Below are positions 8,325 to 17,303 of a DNA stretch of 64,000 nt, piece by piece (the first letter of the stretch is position 1; each line of letters begins with the position of its first letter). The notes under the pieces are model-generated. The model had not been told where the DNA came from and made no database searches. It saw only the letters and a program-made list of their open reading frames with translations. The translations under genes and the position numbers were made by a program. The stretch comes from Pseudomonas lini (GTDB lineage Bacteria; Pseudomonadota; Gammaproteobacteria; Pseudomonadales; Pseudomonadaceae). Location of the stretch: positions 124,001-188,000 of the forward strand of contig NZ_JYLB01000010.1 in the NCBI RefSeq assembly GCF_001042905.1, in the 5' to 3' direction.

Positions 8325-9236
8325 TCAGGTTCGCAAGTCGCCCGCTCTGATGAATTCGATGAGGGCGTTCAAGGCTGGCGGCACATGGCGCCGGCTGGGG
8401 TAATAAAGAAAGAATCGGCTTGGCGGTGCTTTCCATTCCTGGAGTATTTCTTTGAGATGCCCGTTGCGGATTTCGTCCCGCGCCAGCTCCTCGTAGACAT
8501 AGGCAATACCCGCGCCATCTTTCGCCGCCTGGATCATCAGCGCATCGTCTTCCAGAATGAGCGGGCCTGTGACGGACAACCGTATCGGTTGACCGTCTGC
8601 CTGATACTCCCAGGCATAAAGTTTGCCACTGGGAAAACGCCTGGCAATGCACGCATGCTCGAGCAAGTCGCGGGGAGCCTGCGCGATCCCCTTCGCGGCC
8701 AGATAGGCATCCGACGCTACGGTCACGAATGATTGAGGTGCGCCTGCAGGGACTGCGATCATGTCACCGGCCAGGCTTTCACCAAAGCGGACTCCAGCGT
8801 CAAACCCGCCGTTCACGATATCAGTCAATCCATCATCGGTAATCAGGTCCAACTGAATACGTGGATACCTGGCCACGAAGGGCGCGAGCACTTTCGCAAA
8901 CACGATACGAGCCGCCGGACGCGCCACGTTGAGGCGAAGTTTGCCAGCGGGCACTTCCTGCATCGAGGTCAATTGCGCCAATACATCGGCAACCTGGTGC
9001 AGGGTCGGGACCAGCGTCGCTAATAGCTGCTGGCCGGCCTCGGTCGGGGTCACGCTACGAGTGGTTCGGTTCAGCAGCCTGATGCCCAGGCGTGCCTCCA
9101 ACGCTCGCATTGCGTGACTCAACGCGGAAGCCGACACGCCACGCTCGTCGGCTGCCTTGCGGAAGCTGCGATGGCGAGCGACGGCGGCAAAGGCATCGAG
9201 CTCAGAGAGATCGGGGTGATTACTCATGAATGTCAT
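8325..9236 (-). CDS. LysR-family transcriptional regulator
   Basis: A 303-aa LysR protein. The N-terminal helix-turn-helix is SELDAFAAVARHRSFRKAA and SASALSHAMRALEARLGIRL, followed by LLNRTTRSVTPTEAGQQLL, the hallmark of the CrgA/YafC-like group. The effector domain carries GEVPAGKLRLN-like and FVARYPRIQLDL segments. Met at 9227 (MSNHPDL) is an alternative start. It is divergent from the aldo/keto reductase at 9320, with an ~85-bp shared promoter region, and is probably its regulator. Confidence 0.9.
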   Translation of the reverse strand: MTFMSNHPDLSELDAFAAVARHRSFRKAADERGVSASALSHAMRALEARLGIRLLNRTTRSVTPTEAGQQLLATLVPTLHQVADVLAQLTSMQEVPAGKLRLNVARPAARIVFAKVLAPFVARYPRIQLDLITDDGLTDIVNGGFDAGVRFGESLAGDMIAVPAGAPQSFVTVASDAYLAAKGIAQAPRDLLEHACIARRFPSGKLYAWEYQADGQPIRLSVTGPLILEDDALMIQAAKDGAGIAYVYEELARDEIRNGHLKEILQEWKAPPSRFFLYYPSRRHVPPALNALIEFIRAGDLRT

Positions 9237-9319
9237 TCAGTAGTTCAAATACGATTACCCATCTTATCGTCATCAGATCTCTCCCGGATACTTCTCAACT
9301 CATTTGTGGAGAGGTCGCT

Positions 9320-10327
9320 ATGCAAAAGAATCGTCTTGGATCATCGGATTTCCAAATTTCGCCTATTGGCTTGGGGACATGGGCAATCGCCGGCGCCGGC
9401 TGGGAATACAGTTGGGGCGCGCAGGATGACAAGGACAGCCTGGGCGCACTTGAATATGCCGTCGAACGCGGCGTGAACTGGATTGATACCGCTGCGGTTT
9501 ATGGCTTGGGCCATGCGGAGCAATTGGTGGGGCAATTGCTGCGTCGGGTGCCGGTCTCGCGGCGTCCTTTGGTGTTCACCAAAGGCAGCCTGGTCTGGGA
9601 CCCGGTCACGAAGGAGATTTCGCACTCCCTGGCCCCCCAATCCTTGCTCGCCGAGATCGACGCAAGCTTGCGCAGGCTCCAAGTCGAGACTATCGATCTG
9701 TATCAGATCCACTGGCCTGCCTTTCCTGCCGACGCAAGCAGTGAAGGTATTGAAGTGGCGCTTTCGGCTTTGGCAGCCGCGCGCGATCAAGGAAAAATTC
9801 GCGCTATCGGCGTATCCAATTTCGATGTCGCTCAACTCAAGCGGGCGCAGGCGGTGACTGAGATCGTTTCCCTCCAGCCGCCGTACTCCGCCTTGATGCG
9901 GGACATCGAGAAGGACGTCCTGCCATTCTGTGAGCAGGCCGGGCTGGGGGTCCTTGCCTATTCCACGCTGCAATCGGGATTACTGTCCGGCAGCATGACG
10001 CGCGAACGCATCTCGCAACTGCCCGAAGACGATTGGCGCAAGGCCCGAAGTGCTGATTTCCAGGAGCCTCGTTTGAGTGCGAACCTGACGCTGGTTGAGG
10101 TCATGGCACGCATTGGAGAAAGGCATGGGGTGAGCGCTGCGGCGGTCGCCATCGCCTGGGTACTTCGCCAACCGGTAGTGACGGGCGCCATTGTCGGAGC
10201 CCGCCGCCCGGCACAAGTAGACGGGCTGATTGCAGCCTCGGCGTTGCGCCTTAGCGCCGCGGAAATCGATGAAATTCGACCGTTCCTGCCGTCGGGCATG
10301 GGAACAAATGTTCCTGGCGCCGCCTGA
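9320..10327 (+). CDS. Aldo/keto reductase
   Basis: A 335-aa NADPH-dependent (beta/alpha)8-barrel reductase. It shows the N-terminal IGLGTWAIAG segment, the catalytic Asp/Tyr region NWIDTAAVYGLGHAE, Lys in LVFTKGSLVW and the His region IDLYQIHWP. The C-terminus has the cofactor-binding GAIVGARRPAQVDG. These are AKR-family hallmarks of the YhdN/general-stress type. The start ATG 9320 has GAGAGG upstream, and the longer frame at 9230 reaches back into the divergent promoter. Its substrate is unknown. It is divergent from a LysR gene. Confidence 0.92.
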   Translation: MQKNRLGSSDFQISPIGLGTWAIAGAGWEYSWGAQDDKDSLGALEYAVERGVNWIDTAAVYGLGHAEQLVGQLLRRVPVSRRPLVFTKGSLVWDPVTKEISHSLAPQSLLAEIDASLRRLQVETIDLYQIHWPAFPADASSEGIEVALSALAAARDQGKIRAIGVSNFDVAQLKRAQAVTEIVSLQPPYSALMRDIEKDVLPFCEQAGLGVLAYSTLQSGLLSGSMTRERISQLPEDDWRKARSADFQEPRLSANLTLVEVMARIGERHGVSAAAVAIAWVLRQPVVTGAIVGARRPAQVDGLIAASALRLSAAEIDEIRPFLPSGMGTNVPGAA

Positions 10328-10383
10328 CACCCTGAGAGGTCCGAGTGCTCTCCTCCATCGTCATCGCTGGCAGGTGGGATGCC

Positions 10384-11979
10384 TCACGCGACTGCCCGCG
10401 AAGCGCGCACTTTCTCGTATCGCGCGAATCCGATCTTGATGCCGACCAGAATGGGGGCAGCGATTACAAAAAGCAGGGCCACGGCGATGAACGCTGTGTC
10501 GAAGGCAATCACCGTGGATTGACTTGTCACTAACCGGCCCAGAAGGCTCGTCGCTGCCCGGCCAGCGGCCACCGCATCCATTCCTTTCGCGCTCAGCATG
10601 GCTGTCGTGGTCGTCATCCGTTCGATGACCGCGGCCGCGCCTGGGGTGACGTTGGCGCCGAGGACCACGGCATTGGTGACGACGTTATGGTCGATCAGGG
10701 TCTGGAGCCCTGCGACTCCAATAAGGCCACCTAGCTGGCGACCCGTATTGAAAAGGCCTATTCCACTCGCGAGGTTTCGGCTGTTGAGGTGGCTGAAAGC
10801 AATCAGCGTGATCGATAGAAACAGAAAGCCAAGCCCCAACCCGCGCAACAAGATAGCCGCCATCATGTCGTCCGCGCCGCTTTCGCTGGTCGAACCGGAC
10901 AACATCCACATCGCAACCATGATCATCAGGATGCCAAAGGGCACGGTGGCGAACGGCGCAACGCGGCGGGCCTGCATGAGCCAAGCAGATATGAGCAGCG
11001 CGCCGACAAAAAACGCGCCACTGGGTAACAGCAGCTGACCGGCATCGGTAGGCGTGAACCCGAGGACCGACAGGGCGAACGCCGGAATCAGGAATGCGCT
11101 GCCGAACAAAGCGGCGCCGGCGACAAAACTGACGATAAAGGCGAAGGAAAAATCGCTCGATTTGAACAGAGTAAAGTCGAGCAGCCCCTGCCCTTTGGCC
11201 AACACTTGTTGGCCGAGAAATGCCAGTAGAGCGGCTGCGCCGATCACGGTTAACCACAGGATGCGAGGCTCCTCGAACCAGTCCCATCGGCTGCCCTGGC
11301 TAAGAACGTAGGTGAAACACAACAGGCTGGCAGAGATCAGCGAGAAGCCGATCCAGTCAAACGGACGCTGCCGGACCTTGGCGGGCATGGGACCGTCTGC
11401 GATCAACACAAGTCCGGCAGCCGCCAAGGCAATCGGAACAACGCTGAAGAAGATCCATGTCCAGGATTGACTATCGATCAACCACCCTTGAAGTGCCGGG
11501 GCGAGCGTCGCGGGTGCGACAACGGAGCCCATGGCAAACAGGGCCTGAAGGATTGGCTGAAGGGACCGCGGATAAGCGCGAAATATAATCGCCTGGCCCC
11601 CGACCAGCAGAGTGCCGCCGGCGAAGCCCTGAACAACTCGAAGTGCAACCAGCAGATCGAGCCGAGCGGTGATGGCGGCAATGCCGCATGCCAGGCCCAT
11701 GACCAGGATTGAGCTGATCATCACATGACGCGGATTAAAACGCTTCAGCAGCCAAGGCGCGGTCATGAACCCGATCAGCTTGAGCGCGAGGTAGCCGATA
11801 TCCAGCCAGGCAAACTCATCAGGCGTTGCATAGGTGTCGCCGATGATGTCGCTGCGTCCGAGCGACAGAACGGTGCTGGCGATCGCTTCCGTCAGCGTGG
11901 CAAGCACGATGCCCGCCATCAGCAGGACACCGGTTGTAGCGCTGGCGTTGCTCCACGTGGCGCTGGCAACCGTGTTCAT
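10384..11979 (-). CDS. MFS multidrug efflux transporter, DHA2 (EmrB/QacA-like) family
   Basis: A 531-aa membrane protein of about 14 predicted helices. The DHA2 hallmarks include LDIGYLALKLIGFMTAPWLLKRF, the motif-C-like GFAGGTLLVGGQAIIFRAYP region and WRWIFFSVVP-like WTWIFFSVVPIAL. It would pump drugs or other amphipathic compounds across the inner membrane using the proton gradient. Its ATG overlaps the stop of the HlyD-type adaptor gene (11976-11979, ATGA), so the two form an EmrAB-type pump. The operon continues upstream with a cupin and an NmrA-like gene. Confidence 0.92.
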   Translation of the reverse strand: MNTVASATWSNASATTGVLLMAGIVLATLTEAIASTVLSLGRSDIIGDTYATPDEFAWLDIGYLALKLIGFMTAPWLLKRFNPRHVMISSILVMGLACGIAAITARLDLLVALRVVQGFAGGTLLVGGQAIIFRAYPRSLQPILQALFAMGSVVAPATLAPALQGWLIDSQSWTWIFFSVVPIALAAAGLVLIADGPMPAKVRQRPFDWIGFSLISASLLCFTYVLSQGSRWDWFEEPRILWLTVIGAAALLAFLGQQVLAKGQGLLDFTLFKSSDFSFAFIVSFVAGAALFGSAFLIPAFALSVLGFTPTDAGQLLLPSGAFFVGALLISAWLMQARRVAPFATVPFGILMIMVAMWMLSGSTSESGADDMMAAILLRGLGLGFLFLSITLIAFSHLNSRNLASGIGLFNTGRQLGGLIGVAGLQTLIDHNVVTNAVVLGANVTPGAAAVIERMTTTTAMLSAKGMDAVAAGRAATSLLGRLVTSQSTVIAFDTAFIAVALLFVIAAPILVGIKIGFARYEKVRASRAVA

Positions 11980-13073
11980 GAGCCCTCCCCTTGCGCAACC
12001 TCGACACGCGCGGACAGGCCTGGGACGATGCGGCCCGGCAACGGGTTATGGGCAAGCCGGATCTTTACCGGAACCCGCTGCACGACACGCACAAAGTTCC
12101 CCGTTGCATTGTCTGTGGGCAGCAAGCTGAACGCCGACCCGCTACCCGGCGCAAAGCTGTCGACCACGCCTTCAAGTACCCCGTCGGGATAGCCGTCGAC
12201 CGTGATGCGCACGCGCTGACCGGGGCGGATATGTTCGAGCTGGGTTTCCTTGAAGTTCGCCACGACCCACACATCATTGACCGGCACGATATCGAGCAAC
12301 GAAACACCCGGCGTAACGAACCGGCCGACGCGGACCTGACGGTTACCGATAACGCCATCAACAGGCGCGTGTACCACGGTGCTGTCGAGATCGATCTGGG
12401 CCAGATCGCGCGCGGCCTGTGCCTGCGCCACAGCAGCAACGGCAGCTTCTCGCTGGGCCACAAGGACGGTGATGCGTTGCTGTTGAGCCTCGACCGTTGC
12501 CGACGCTGCCGAGACCGTCGCCTCGGCTCTGGAGCGTGCCGTGCCGGTTTCATCGACGAGGGCCTGGCTGACCGCGTTGCTGACGATCAGTTTTTGGCTG
12601 CGATCGTGGGTCTTGGTCGCCAGATTCATCTCGGCGGAGGCCGAGCGGCGCTGGGCTTCGGCCTGTCGAATCAGGGCACGCTGAAGCTGGGTTTCGGCAT
12701 CGACATGGGTCAGGCGAGCCTCGGCAGCGCTGACATTGGCCACTGCTTGAGCAAGTCGCGCTCGATAGTCCCTATCGTCAATCCGGAACAGGACATCCCC
12801 CGCACGAACGGTCTGGTTGTCCTCGACCTCTACCGCCGTGACATAGCCGGCAACTTTGGCGGCGAGCGAGGTGAGGTCGCCGCGCACATAAGCGTTATCG
12901 GTGGAGGTCGCACCGCTCGAAAGCGCCATGGACCATCCGCCAGCCAAGACCGCCACGGCACCGATGCACAGCAGGATGCCGATCATCTTTCTCTTGCTTT
13001 GCCGCGCCACCACGACAGGGATCTCGGCGCTTGCGCCGGTGGCAATGGCGGCCTTGTCCTGAAGCGAGTTCAT
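11976..13073 (-). CDS. HlyD/EmrA-family membrane fusion protein
   Basis: A 365-aa periplasmic adaptor. One N-terminal membrane anchor (KMIGILLCIGAVAVLAGGW, about residues 30-48) is followed by the lipoyl half-motif (TDNAYVRGDLTSLAAKVAGYV), a coiled-coil hairpin rich in Ala/Gln/Arg (residues ~100-220) and the second half-motif (VHAPVDGVIGNRQVRVGRFV). It links the MFS pump encoded by the overlapping downstream gene to an outer-membrane channel; no outer-membrane factor gene is nearby. A 619-codon open frame on the opposite strand across this gene is a GC-bias artefact. Confidence 0.93.
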   Translation of the reverse strand: MNSLQDKAAIATGASAEIPVVVARQSKRKMIGILLCIGAVAVLAGGWSMALSSGATSTDNAYVRGDLTSLAAKVAGYVTAVEVEDNQTVRAGDVLFRIDDRDYRARLAQAVANVSAAEARLTHVDAETQLQRALIRQAEAQRRSASAEMNLATKTHDRSQKLIVSNAVSQALVDETGTARSRAEATVSAASATVEAQQQRITVLVAQREAAVAAVAQAQAARDLAQIDLDSTVVHAPVDGVIGNRQVRVGRFVTPGVSLLDIVPVNDVWVVANFKETQLEHIRPGQRVRITVDGYPDGVLEGVVDSFAPGSGSAFSLLPTDNATGNFVRVVQRVPVKIRLAHNPLPGRIVPGLSARVEVAQGEGS

Positions 13074-13172
13074 GTTCTTGTTTCCTGTTCAATGCCAAGG
13101 GACCTGCAACAACCGCAGGACGACAGTGACCTGCCGCCCGGCTGTCGAGCGTCGATGAGCGCGTTGATCGGC

Positions 13173-13586
13173 TCACTTTTTAATAGGTGTAACGAGCTCC
13201 TTTTCGTTGCTGTCGAGGACGAACACGGCCAGCAGGCGTGCGGGTTTCGTATCGCTGGCGTTGGCGCTGACTTCGTGCACGGAGCCTGGCTCCTCTACGA
13301 AGTTTTCGCCGACGTTGTAGATCTTTTCCGGCTCGCCTTTGACTTTGATGCGAAACGAGCCCTCCAGGACCGTTGCATAAATGAAGGCCGTTTTCGGATG
13401 GGTGTGGGACGGCGACGCGGCGCCCGGCCCGTACTCGACCAGCACGCCCTTCATGCTCTTGTCAGGGAGGTTGGGAATGGGCCGGTCGAATACGACCGAC
13501 ACCTTGCCTGCGGGCGGCTCGGCGGCCGACGCTGCGGTGATCGACAGCGCTGCGAAGGCAGCGGCCAAGAGATATCGGGTAAACAT
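13173..13586 (-). CDS. Exported cupin-domain protein
   Basis: A 137-aa protein with a cleavable signal peptide (MFTRYLLAAAFAALSITAASA, cleavage near residue 21) and a single cupin-2 barrel. The metal-binding motif 1 is seen in SHTHPKTAFIYATVLEGSF and motif 2 near GENFVEEPGSVHEV. It is the second gene of the NmrA-cupin-HlyD-MFS operon. Small periplasmic cupins of this kind bind metals or small organic acids. Its role beside an efflux pump may be to bind or alter the exported compound (inference). Confidence 0.85.
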   Translation of the reverse strand: MFTRYLLAAAFAALSITAASAAEPPAGKVSVVFDRPIPNLPDKSMKGVLVEYGPGAASPSHTHPKTAFIYATVLEGSFRIKVKGEPEKIYNVGENFVEEPGSVHEVSANASDTKPARLLAVFVLDSNEKELVTPIKK

Positions 13587-13629
13587 GGCAATGCTCCTTG
13601 GTGTGTAGGTGGTGTGAGCGCGCGGCCCG

Positions 13630-14382
13630 TTACCGAGCCGTCGACTGACCGAGCCAGTCCTCGAAGCGGATCGCGCCCAGGCGTGGGTTCTTGCCGGGGG
13701 TCAGCGATTGATCGTCGAGCATCGAACCGAAATAACGCGCATGCACATCCGGCACGACCTTGCGCGTGTCCTGAGTGGCCCGCAGGAAGCGCCGGACCAG
13801 TTCGTCGAGTGGCATGGCCTCGGGACCGGCGACTTCGACCGTGCCATTGACCGGCGTTGCCAGCGTGACCTCGGCGAGCGCCGCCACCACGTCATCGGAC
13901 GCCATCGGCTGGATCAGCGCCGGCGACAGGCAAATCTCCTCGCCGACGGTGGCCGCCTGCGCAATGCCGCCGACAAACTCGAAGAACTGCGTGGCACGCA
14001 AAATGGTGTAAGGGATGCCGGACGCCTTGATCAGGTTTTCCTGCGCGACCTTGGCCCGGAAATAGCCGTTTTCGGGAAGCCGTTCACTGCCGACGATCGA
14101 CAGCGCAACGTGATGGCGAACGCCAGCGGCCGCCTCGGCAGCCAGCAGGTTACGGCTCGATGTTTCGAAGAACTCGAGCACGGCCTGGTCTTCCCATGAG
14201 GGCGCATTCGCCACGTCGACGACGATATCGGCGCCATCCATCGCTTGGGCCAGGCCCTCGCGGGTGATGCTGTTCACGCCCGTGCTGGGGGCGGCTGCGA
14301 GCGCTTCGTGGCCGCGCTCGCGGAGGATTGTCACAAGTTTCGATCCGATGAGGCCGGTGCCTCCAATGACGACGATATTCAT
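13630..14382 (-). CDS. NmrA-like NAD(P)-binding protein (atypical short-chain dehydrogenase)
   Basis: A 250-aa Rossmann-fold protein starting MNIVVIGGTGLIGSKLV, with the GGTGxxG dinucleotide-binding loop in the first ten residues. DIVVDVANAPSWED, YFRAKVAQENLIKASGIPYTILRATQFFEF and the later VEVAGPEAMPLDEL are typical of the NmrA/SDR5-7 group (redox sensors, NAD(P)H:quinone oxidoreductases). The ATG at 14382 is chosen over the longer frame at 14412. It is the promoter-proximal gene of the four-gene operon and is divergent from the winged-helix/TPR regulator. Confidence 0.88.
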   Translation of the reverse strand: MNIVVIGGTGLIGSKLVTILRERGHEALAAAPSTGVNSITREGLAQAMDGADIVVDVANAPSWEDQAVLEFFETSSRNLLAAEAAAGVRHHVALSIVGSERLPENGYFRAKVAQENLIKASGIPYTILRATQFFEFVGGIAQAATVGEEICLSPALIQPMASDDVVAALAEVTLATPVNGTVEVAGPEAMPLDELVRRFLRATQDTRKVVPDVHARYFGSMLDDQSLTPGKNPRLGAIRFEDWLGQSTAR

Positions 14383-14623
14383 GGTTTCTCTCCGCTTCTC
14401 GACTGCAACCATTGCTGTCGATGTAGATAGAGAGTGCCAGCGCGTGTCAGGGAAGTCCTTGTACCGGCCTTGGGTTTGCCTTCAAGGAAACTTGGTTTTT
14501 CGTCCAGAAAAACAGCTATTCGACGGGTATCCCTTGCCGCGGGCGCTGCCGTATTATCGACACCACTTACCCATCGCCAACTCGGACACGGAGTCGGGGG
14601 CGCTCGACCAGGGGATCCTCACC

Positions 14624-16207
14624 TTGCCATTCGTGTTTGAAGACTACGTGCTCGATCAGCAGCGCCGGGAACTCACCTTGCGCGGGCAAGTCGTGGCGGT
14701 CGGGCCGCAGGTCTTCGACCTATTGCTGCAGCTCGTCAGCAACCGCGATCGCGTCGTCAGCAAGGACGACCTGCTCAACGCCGTGTGGAGCGGTCGGATC
14801 GTCTCGGAATCGACCATCACCAGCCACATCAATGCGGTGCGCAAGGCCATCGGCGATACCGGCGAGGAGCAGCGCCTGGTGCGCACGGTCCCCCGCAAGG
14901 GTTACCGCTTCGTCGGCGAGATCAAGGTCGGCGAGACAGGCGAAGCGCCACAGCCTGACGGGCCAGGCATGGGTGAGCGCACCTCATCTGACCCAACTGA
15001 GCTCGTCCTGCCGGACAAACCCTCCATTACCGTCCTGCCCTTCCACAACCTGAGCGGCGATCCGGAGCAGGAGTATTTCGCCGACGGCATGGTCGAGGAC
15101 ATCATCGCCGCCCTGTCGCGTATCCGCTGGCTATTCGTCATCGCACGCAATTCGAGCTTTACCTACAAGGGTCGGGACGTGGACGTCCAAGGCGTCGGCC
15201 AGACACTCGGCGTGCGCTACGTGCTGGAAGGTAGCGTGCGCAAGTCCGGGAACAAGATACGCATCACCGGGCAGCTGATCGACGCGACGACCGGGACGCA
15301 TATCTGGGCGGAGCGCTTCGAAGGAACGCTCCACGACATCTTCGAGCTGCAGGATCAAATTGCCGAAAGCGTCGTCGGCGCCATAGCACCGCAGCTGGAA
15401 CGGGCGGAAATCGAGCGCGCCAAACGCAAACCGACGGAAAGCCTGGACGCTTACGACTATTACCTGCGCGGCATGGCGAAACTGCACAACGGCACCCGCG
15501 AAGCCATCGAGCAAGCGCTGCCGTTGTTCTACAAGGCCATCGAGCTCGATCCGGAGTTTGCATCGGCCTATGGCATGGCAGCCTGGTGCCACTTCTGGCG
15601 CAAGTTGAATGGCTGGATGACCGATCGGCCTCGAGAAATCGCCGAGGGCGCACGACTTGCGCGTCTGGCGGTGGAACTCGGCCGGGATGATGCGGTGGCG
15701 CTGACACGAGGCGGGCATGCACTTGCCCACCTCGCCGGCGATGTCGATGGCGGCATTGCCCTGCTCGACAGGGCACGCCTGCTCAACCCCAACCTCGCCC
15801 CCGCCTGGTTCCTGGGCGGTATCCTGCGCGCACTGCGCGGCGAAACAGACGCCGCCATCGAGCATCTGTCCCATGCCGTTCGCTTGAGTCCAGTGGATCC
15901 GGAAATGTTCAGGATGCAAGTCGGGATGGCGCTCGCGAACTTCTTCGCCGGGCGCTTCGAACCCGCTGCCGCCTGGGCAGAAAAGGCGCTGAGAAACCTG
16001 CCCTGCCTCCTGGTATCGGTTGCCTTGCTGGCGGCCAGTCATGCGCTCAGCGGAAACATGGATAAAGCGAAGCAGGCGATGCAGCGTTTGCATGAGCTGG
16101 ATCCGTCCTTGCGAGTCTCCAGCCTGAAGGACTGGCTGCCAATCCAACGCCCCGAGGATCTTGCGCGGTTTGCTGATGGACTAAGGCTGGCTGGGTTGCC
16201 GGAGTAA
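14624..16207 (+). CDS. Winged-helix transcriptional regulator with TolB-like and TPR domains
   Basis: About 527 aa from a TTG start at 14624 (AGGGG upstream; product begins PFVFEDYVLD as in relatives). Domains: an OmpR-type winged helix (residues 1-100: ELTLRGQVVAVGPQVFDLLL, VSESTITSHINAVRKAIGD, RTVPRKGYRFVGE), a TolB/FlgO-like domain often mislabelled adenylate cyclase (PSITVLPFHNLSGDPEQEYF, VRYVLEGSVRKSG), and C-terminal TPR repeats. The open frame runs back to 14264, but that part is antisense to the NmrA gene and not supported. Regulators of this CadC-like/TPR type sit next to their targets, here the divergent efflux operon. Confidence 0.88.
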   Translation: MPFVFEDYVLDQQRRELTLRGQVVAVGPQVFDLLLQLVSNRDRVVSKDDLLNAVWSGRIVSESTITSHINAVRKAIGDTGEEQRLVRTVPRKGYRFVGEIKVGETGEAPQPDGPGMGERTSSDPTELVLPDKPSITVLPFHNLSGDPEQEYFADGMVEDIIAALSRIRWLFVIARNSSFTYKGRDVDVQGVGQTLGVRYVLEGSVRKSGNKIRITGQLIDATTGTHIWAERFEGTLHDIFELQDQIAESVVGAIAPQLERAEIERAKRKPTESLDAYDYYLRGMAKLHNGTREAIEQALPLFYKAIELDPEFASAYGMAAWCHFWRKLNGWMTDRPREIAEGARLARLAVELGRDDAVALTRGGHALAHLAGDVDGGIALLDRARLLNPNLAPAWFLGGILRALRGETDAAIEHLSHAVRLSPVDPEMFRMQVGMALANFFAGRFEPAAAWAEKALRNLPCLLVSVALLAASHALSGNMDKAKQAMQRLHELDPSLRVSSLKDWLPIQRPEDLARFADGLRLAGLPE

Positions 16208-16238
16208 CTGCGGTTCGGTGAGCTGCGAATGGCTGACC

Positions 16239-16273
16239 GTAGGAGCTGCCGAAGGCTGCGATCTTTTGATCTT
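16239..16273. repeat. 35-bp dispersed intergenic repeat, copy 2
   Basis: It is identical over 35 bases to 1788-1822, in the same orientation. As at the first copy, a hairpin of the AAAGCCC..CCCACCTAAA..TGGG..GAGCTT type lies within a few hundred bases. Confidence 0.8.
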
Positions 16274-16288
16274 CCGATCTGAAAAACA

Positions 16289-16326
16289 AAAAAAGCCCCG
16301 CCCCACCTAAATGGGACAGAGCTTCT
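16289..16326 (-). terminator. Terminator of the minus-strand DUF6124 gene
   Basis: AAAAAAAGCcccgCCCCAcctaaaTGGGacagaGCTTctt can fold into a hairpin, and the A run reads as a T run on the minus strand. It lies 33 bases after the stop of the DUF6124 gene at 16359. It is a sequence relative of the hairpin at 1466-1514. Confidence 0.6.
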
Positions 16327-16358
16327 TACTACACATCACGCTGAAACAACGCCCTCAC

Positions 16359-16751
16359 CTACCCCTGCGGATCGACCTGATCCAACACCCGATTCACCGA
16401 CAACTCTGCCAGGGAAATCATCTGCTGGATGGCCAGCGCCATGTTGCATTGCGGGCCGGTGAGACTGAAGGCCAACTCGCTGGCTATTACGTTGGCTGAA
16501 GCGAGGGTTTCGCAGCAGTGGGCCAGGAGGCTTTCTTTGTCGACGTTGGGGGCGATGATGAAGATTGAGCTGGGACGGCGGTCGGCGAGTTTTGGTTTTG
16601 AGGGGGGTGGCGACAGGTAGTAATCGAGCGCGCGGATTGCGGCGTCGTGGAGTTTTTTTGAGTTGAGGCAGGTGTATGGGGAAACCGGATCGGTTTCTGC
16701 CGGTTCTGGGATCTCTGGGGTTTCAGATGGGTTTGCGTCGTCGTCGATCAT
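16359..16751 (-). CDS. DUF6124-family protein, paralogue 1
   Basis: A 130-aa protein: a Pro/Glu-rich N-terminus (about 25 residues), SPYTCLNSKKLHDAAIRALDYYL, then SIFIIAPNVDKESLLAHCCETLASA and LALIQQMISLAELSVNRVLD-like end (LAIQQMISLAELSVNRVLD). The same blocks, in the same order, occur in the gene at 20470-20832, so the two are paralogues. I recall the family as a Pseudomonas-enriched domain of unknown function (DUF6124). The ATG at 16751 has TTGGAG six bases upstream. A TTG at 16763, nine bases after AGGAG, is a real alternative and would add four residues. A tandem hairpin leader lies just upstream. Confidence 0.75.
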   Translation of the reverse strand: MIDDDANPSETPEIPEPAETDPVSPYTCLNSKKLHDAAIRALDYYLSPPPSKPKLADRRPSSIFIIAPNVDKESLLAHCCETLASANVIASELAFSLTGPQCNMALAIQQMISLAELSVNRVLDQVDPQG

Positions 16752-16785
16752 TTGGAACTCCAATGGATTGGGCTCCTATGAAAAT

Positions 16786-16821
16786 CGGGCTACCACACCC
16801 GGCCGCTGAATTGGCAGCGGC
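16786..16821 (-). promoter_or_regulatory. Tandem-hairpin leader upstream of DUF6124 paralogue 1
   Basis: Read on the minus strand: GCCGCTG-CCAATT-CAGCGGC (16802-16821) is followed directly by CGGG-CTACCACA-type loop-CCCG (16786-16801; minus-strand reading CGGGTGTGGTAGCCCG). The same pair of hairpins, with matching loops (CACTG-CAAAT-CAGTG then CGGGTTTAGTAGCCCG), lies at 20248-20280 upstream of paralogue 2. The compensating changes in both stems argue for conserved RNA structure. The rest of the 304-base gap 16752-17067 shows nothing recognisable. Confidence 0.55.
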
Positions 16822-17067
16822 AGAGGGAGGTTAGCGAGGTGGCTTCCGACGGGCAAGCCCGGCGATGCGTGGGAAAGTTCTGAGGATATCGAGCTGTGAT
16901 CTGCTTTCCTGTAGGTCTCTAGCGGTATTGCCTACTGTATATCTGATTGTTGATTGCTATGAGCCATTACTCGACTACGCTGAGTCGTGCTGCCTGCTCT
17001 CTGGATGTGAGGCACGGCCCTTCAAGGGAGAAGCGGGTTCACTTGGCACTCAACGGAAGGAAATTCC

Positions 17068-17268
17068 ATGCCTATTTATTATGTCAACAACAAGGCGCAA
17101 CTGAACGGCGACCATGAAGTTCACAAAGCAGGCTGCACGTGGATGCCAAGCGATAAAAAATCTCTTGGGGAGCATATTGGCTGCTCTACTGCAGTCGCAT
17201 CAGCAAAGAAAATTTATCCCAAGGCTGATGGTTGCAAAACCTGTGCTAATGCGTGTCACACCGGCTAG
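17068..17268 (+). CDS. Small Cys/His conserved protein
   Basis: A 66-aa protein starting MPIYYVNNKAQLNGDHEVHK, with Cys in AGCTW, HIGCST and the C-terminal pair GCKTCANACHTG, plus His in DHEVH. GGAAGGAAATTCC precedes the ATG, so the start is well supported. I recognise the overall pattern (YYVN...NGDHEVH...GC...CxxCxxxCHT) as that of small uncharacterised proteins found in many bacteria. A zinc site is plausible from the Cys/His spacing, but no function is known. It has its own terminator and precedes the AT-rich ATPase gene by 281 bases, so it is probably not in the same transcript. Confidence 0.75.
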   Translation: MPIYYVNNKAQLNGDHEVHKAGCTWMPSDKKSLGEHIGCSTAVASAKKIYPKADGCKTCANACHTG

Positions 17269-17278
17269 TTAATGTATG

Positions 17279-17303
17279 AAGGGACGGGCTACTGTCCCTT
17301 TTG
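17279..17303 (+). terminator. Terminator of the small Cys/His gene
   Basis: AAGGGAC (17279-17285) pairs with GTCCCTT (17294-17300) around GGGCTACT, followed by TTTG. It lies ten bases after the stop codon. Confidence 0.75.

Noticed and set aside
11991-13850. 619-codon plus-strand open frame opposite the HlyD and cupin genes
   Set aside because: It is the complement of well-supported genes in a GC-rich region; composition is Arg/Ala/Gly-heavy with no domain, and there is no ribosome-binding site.
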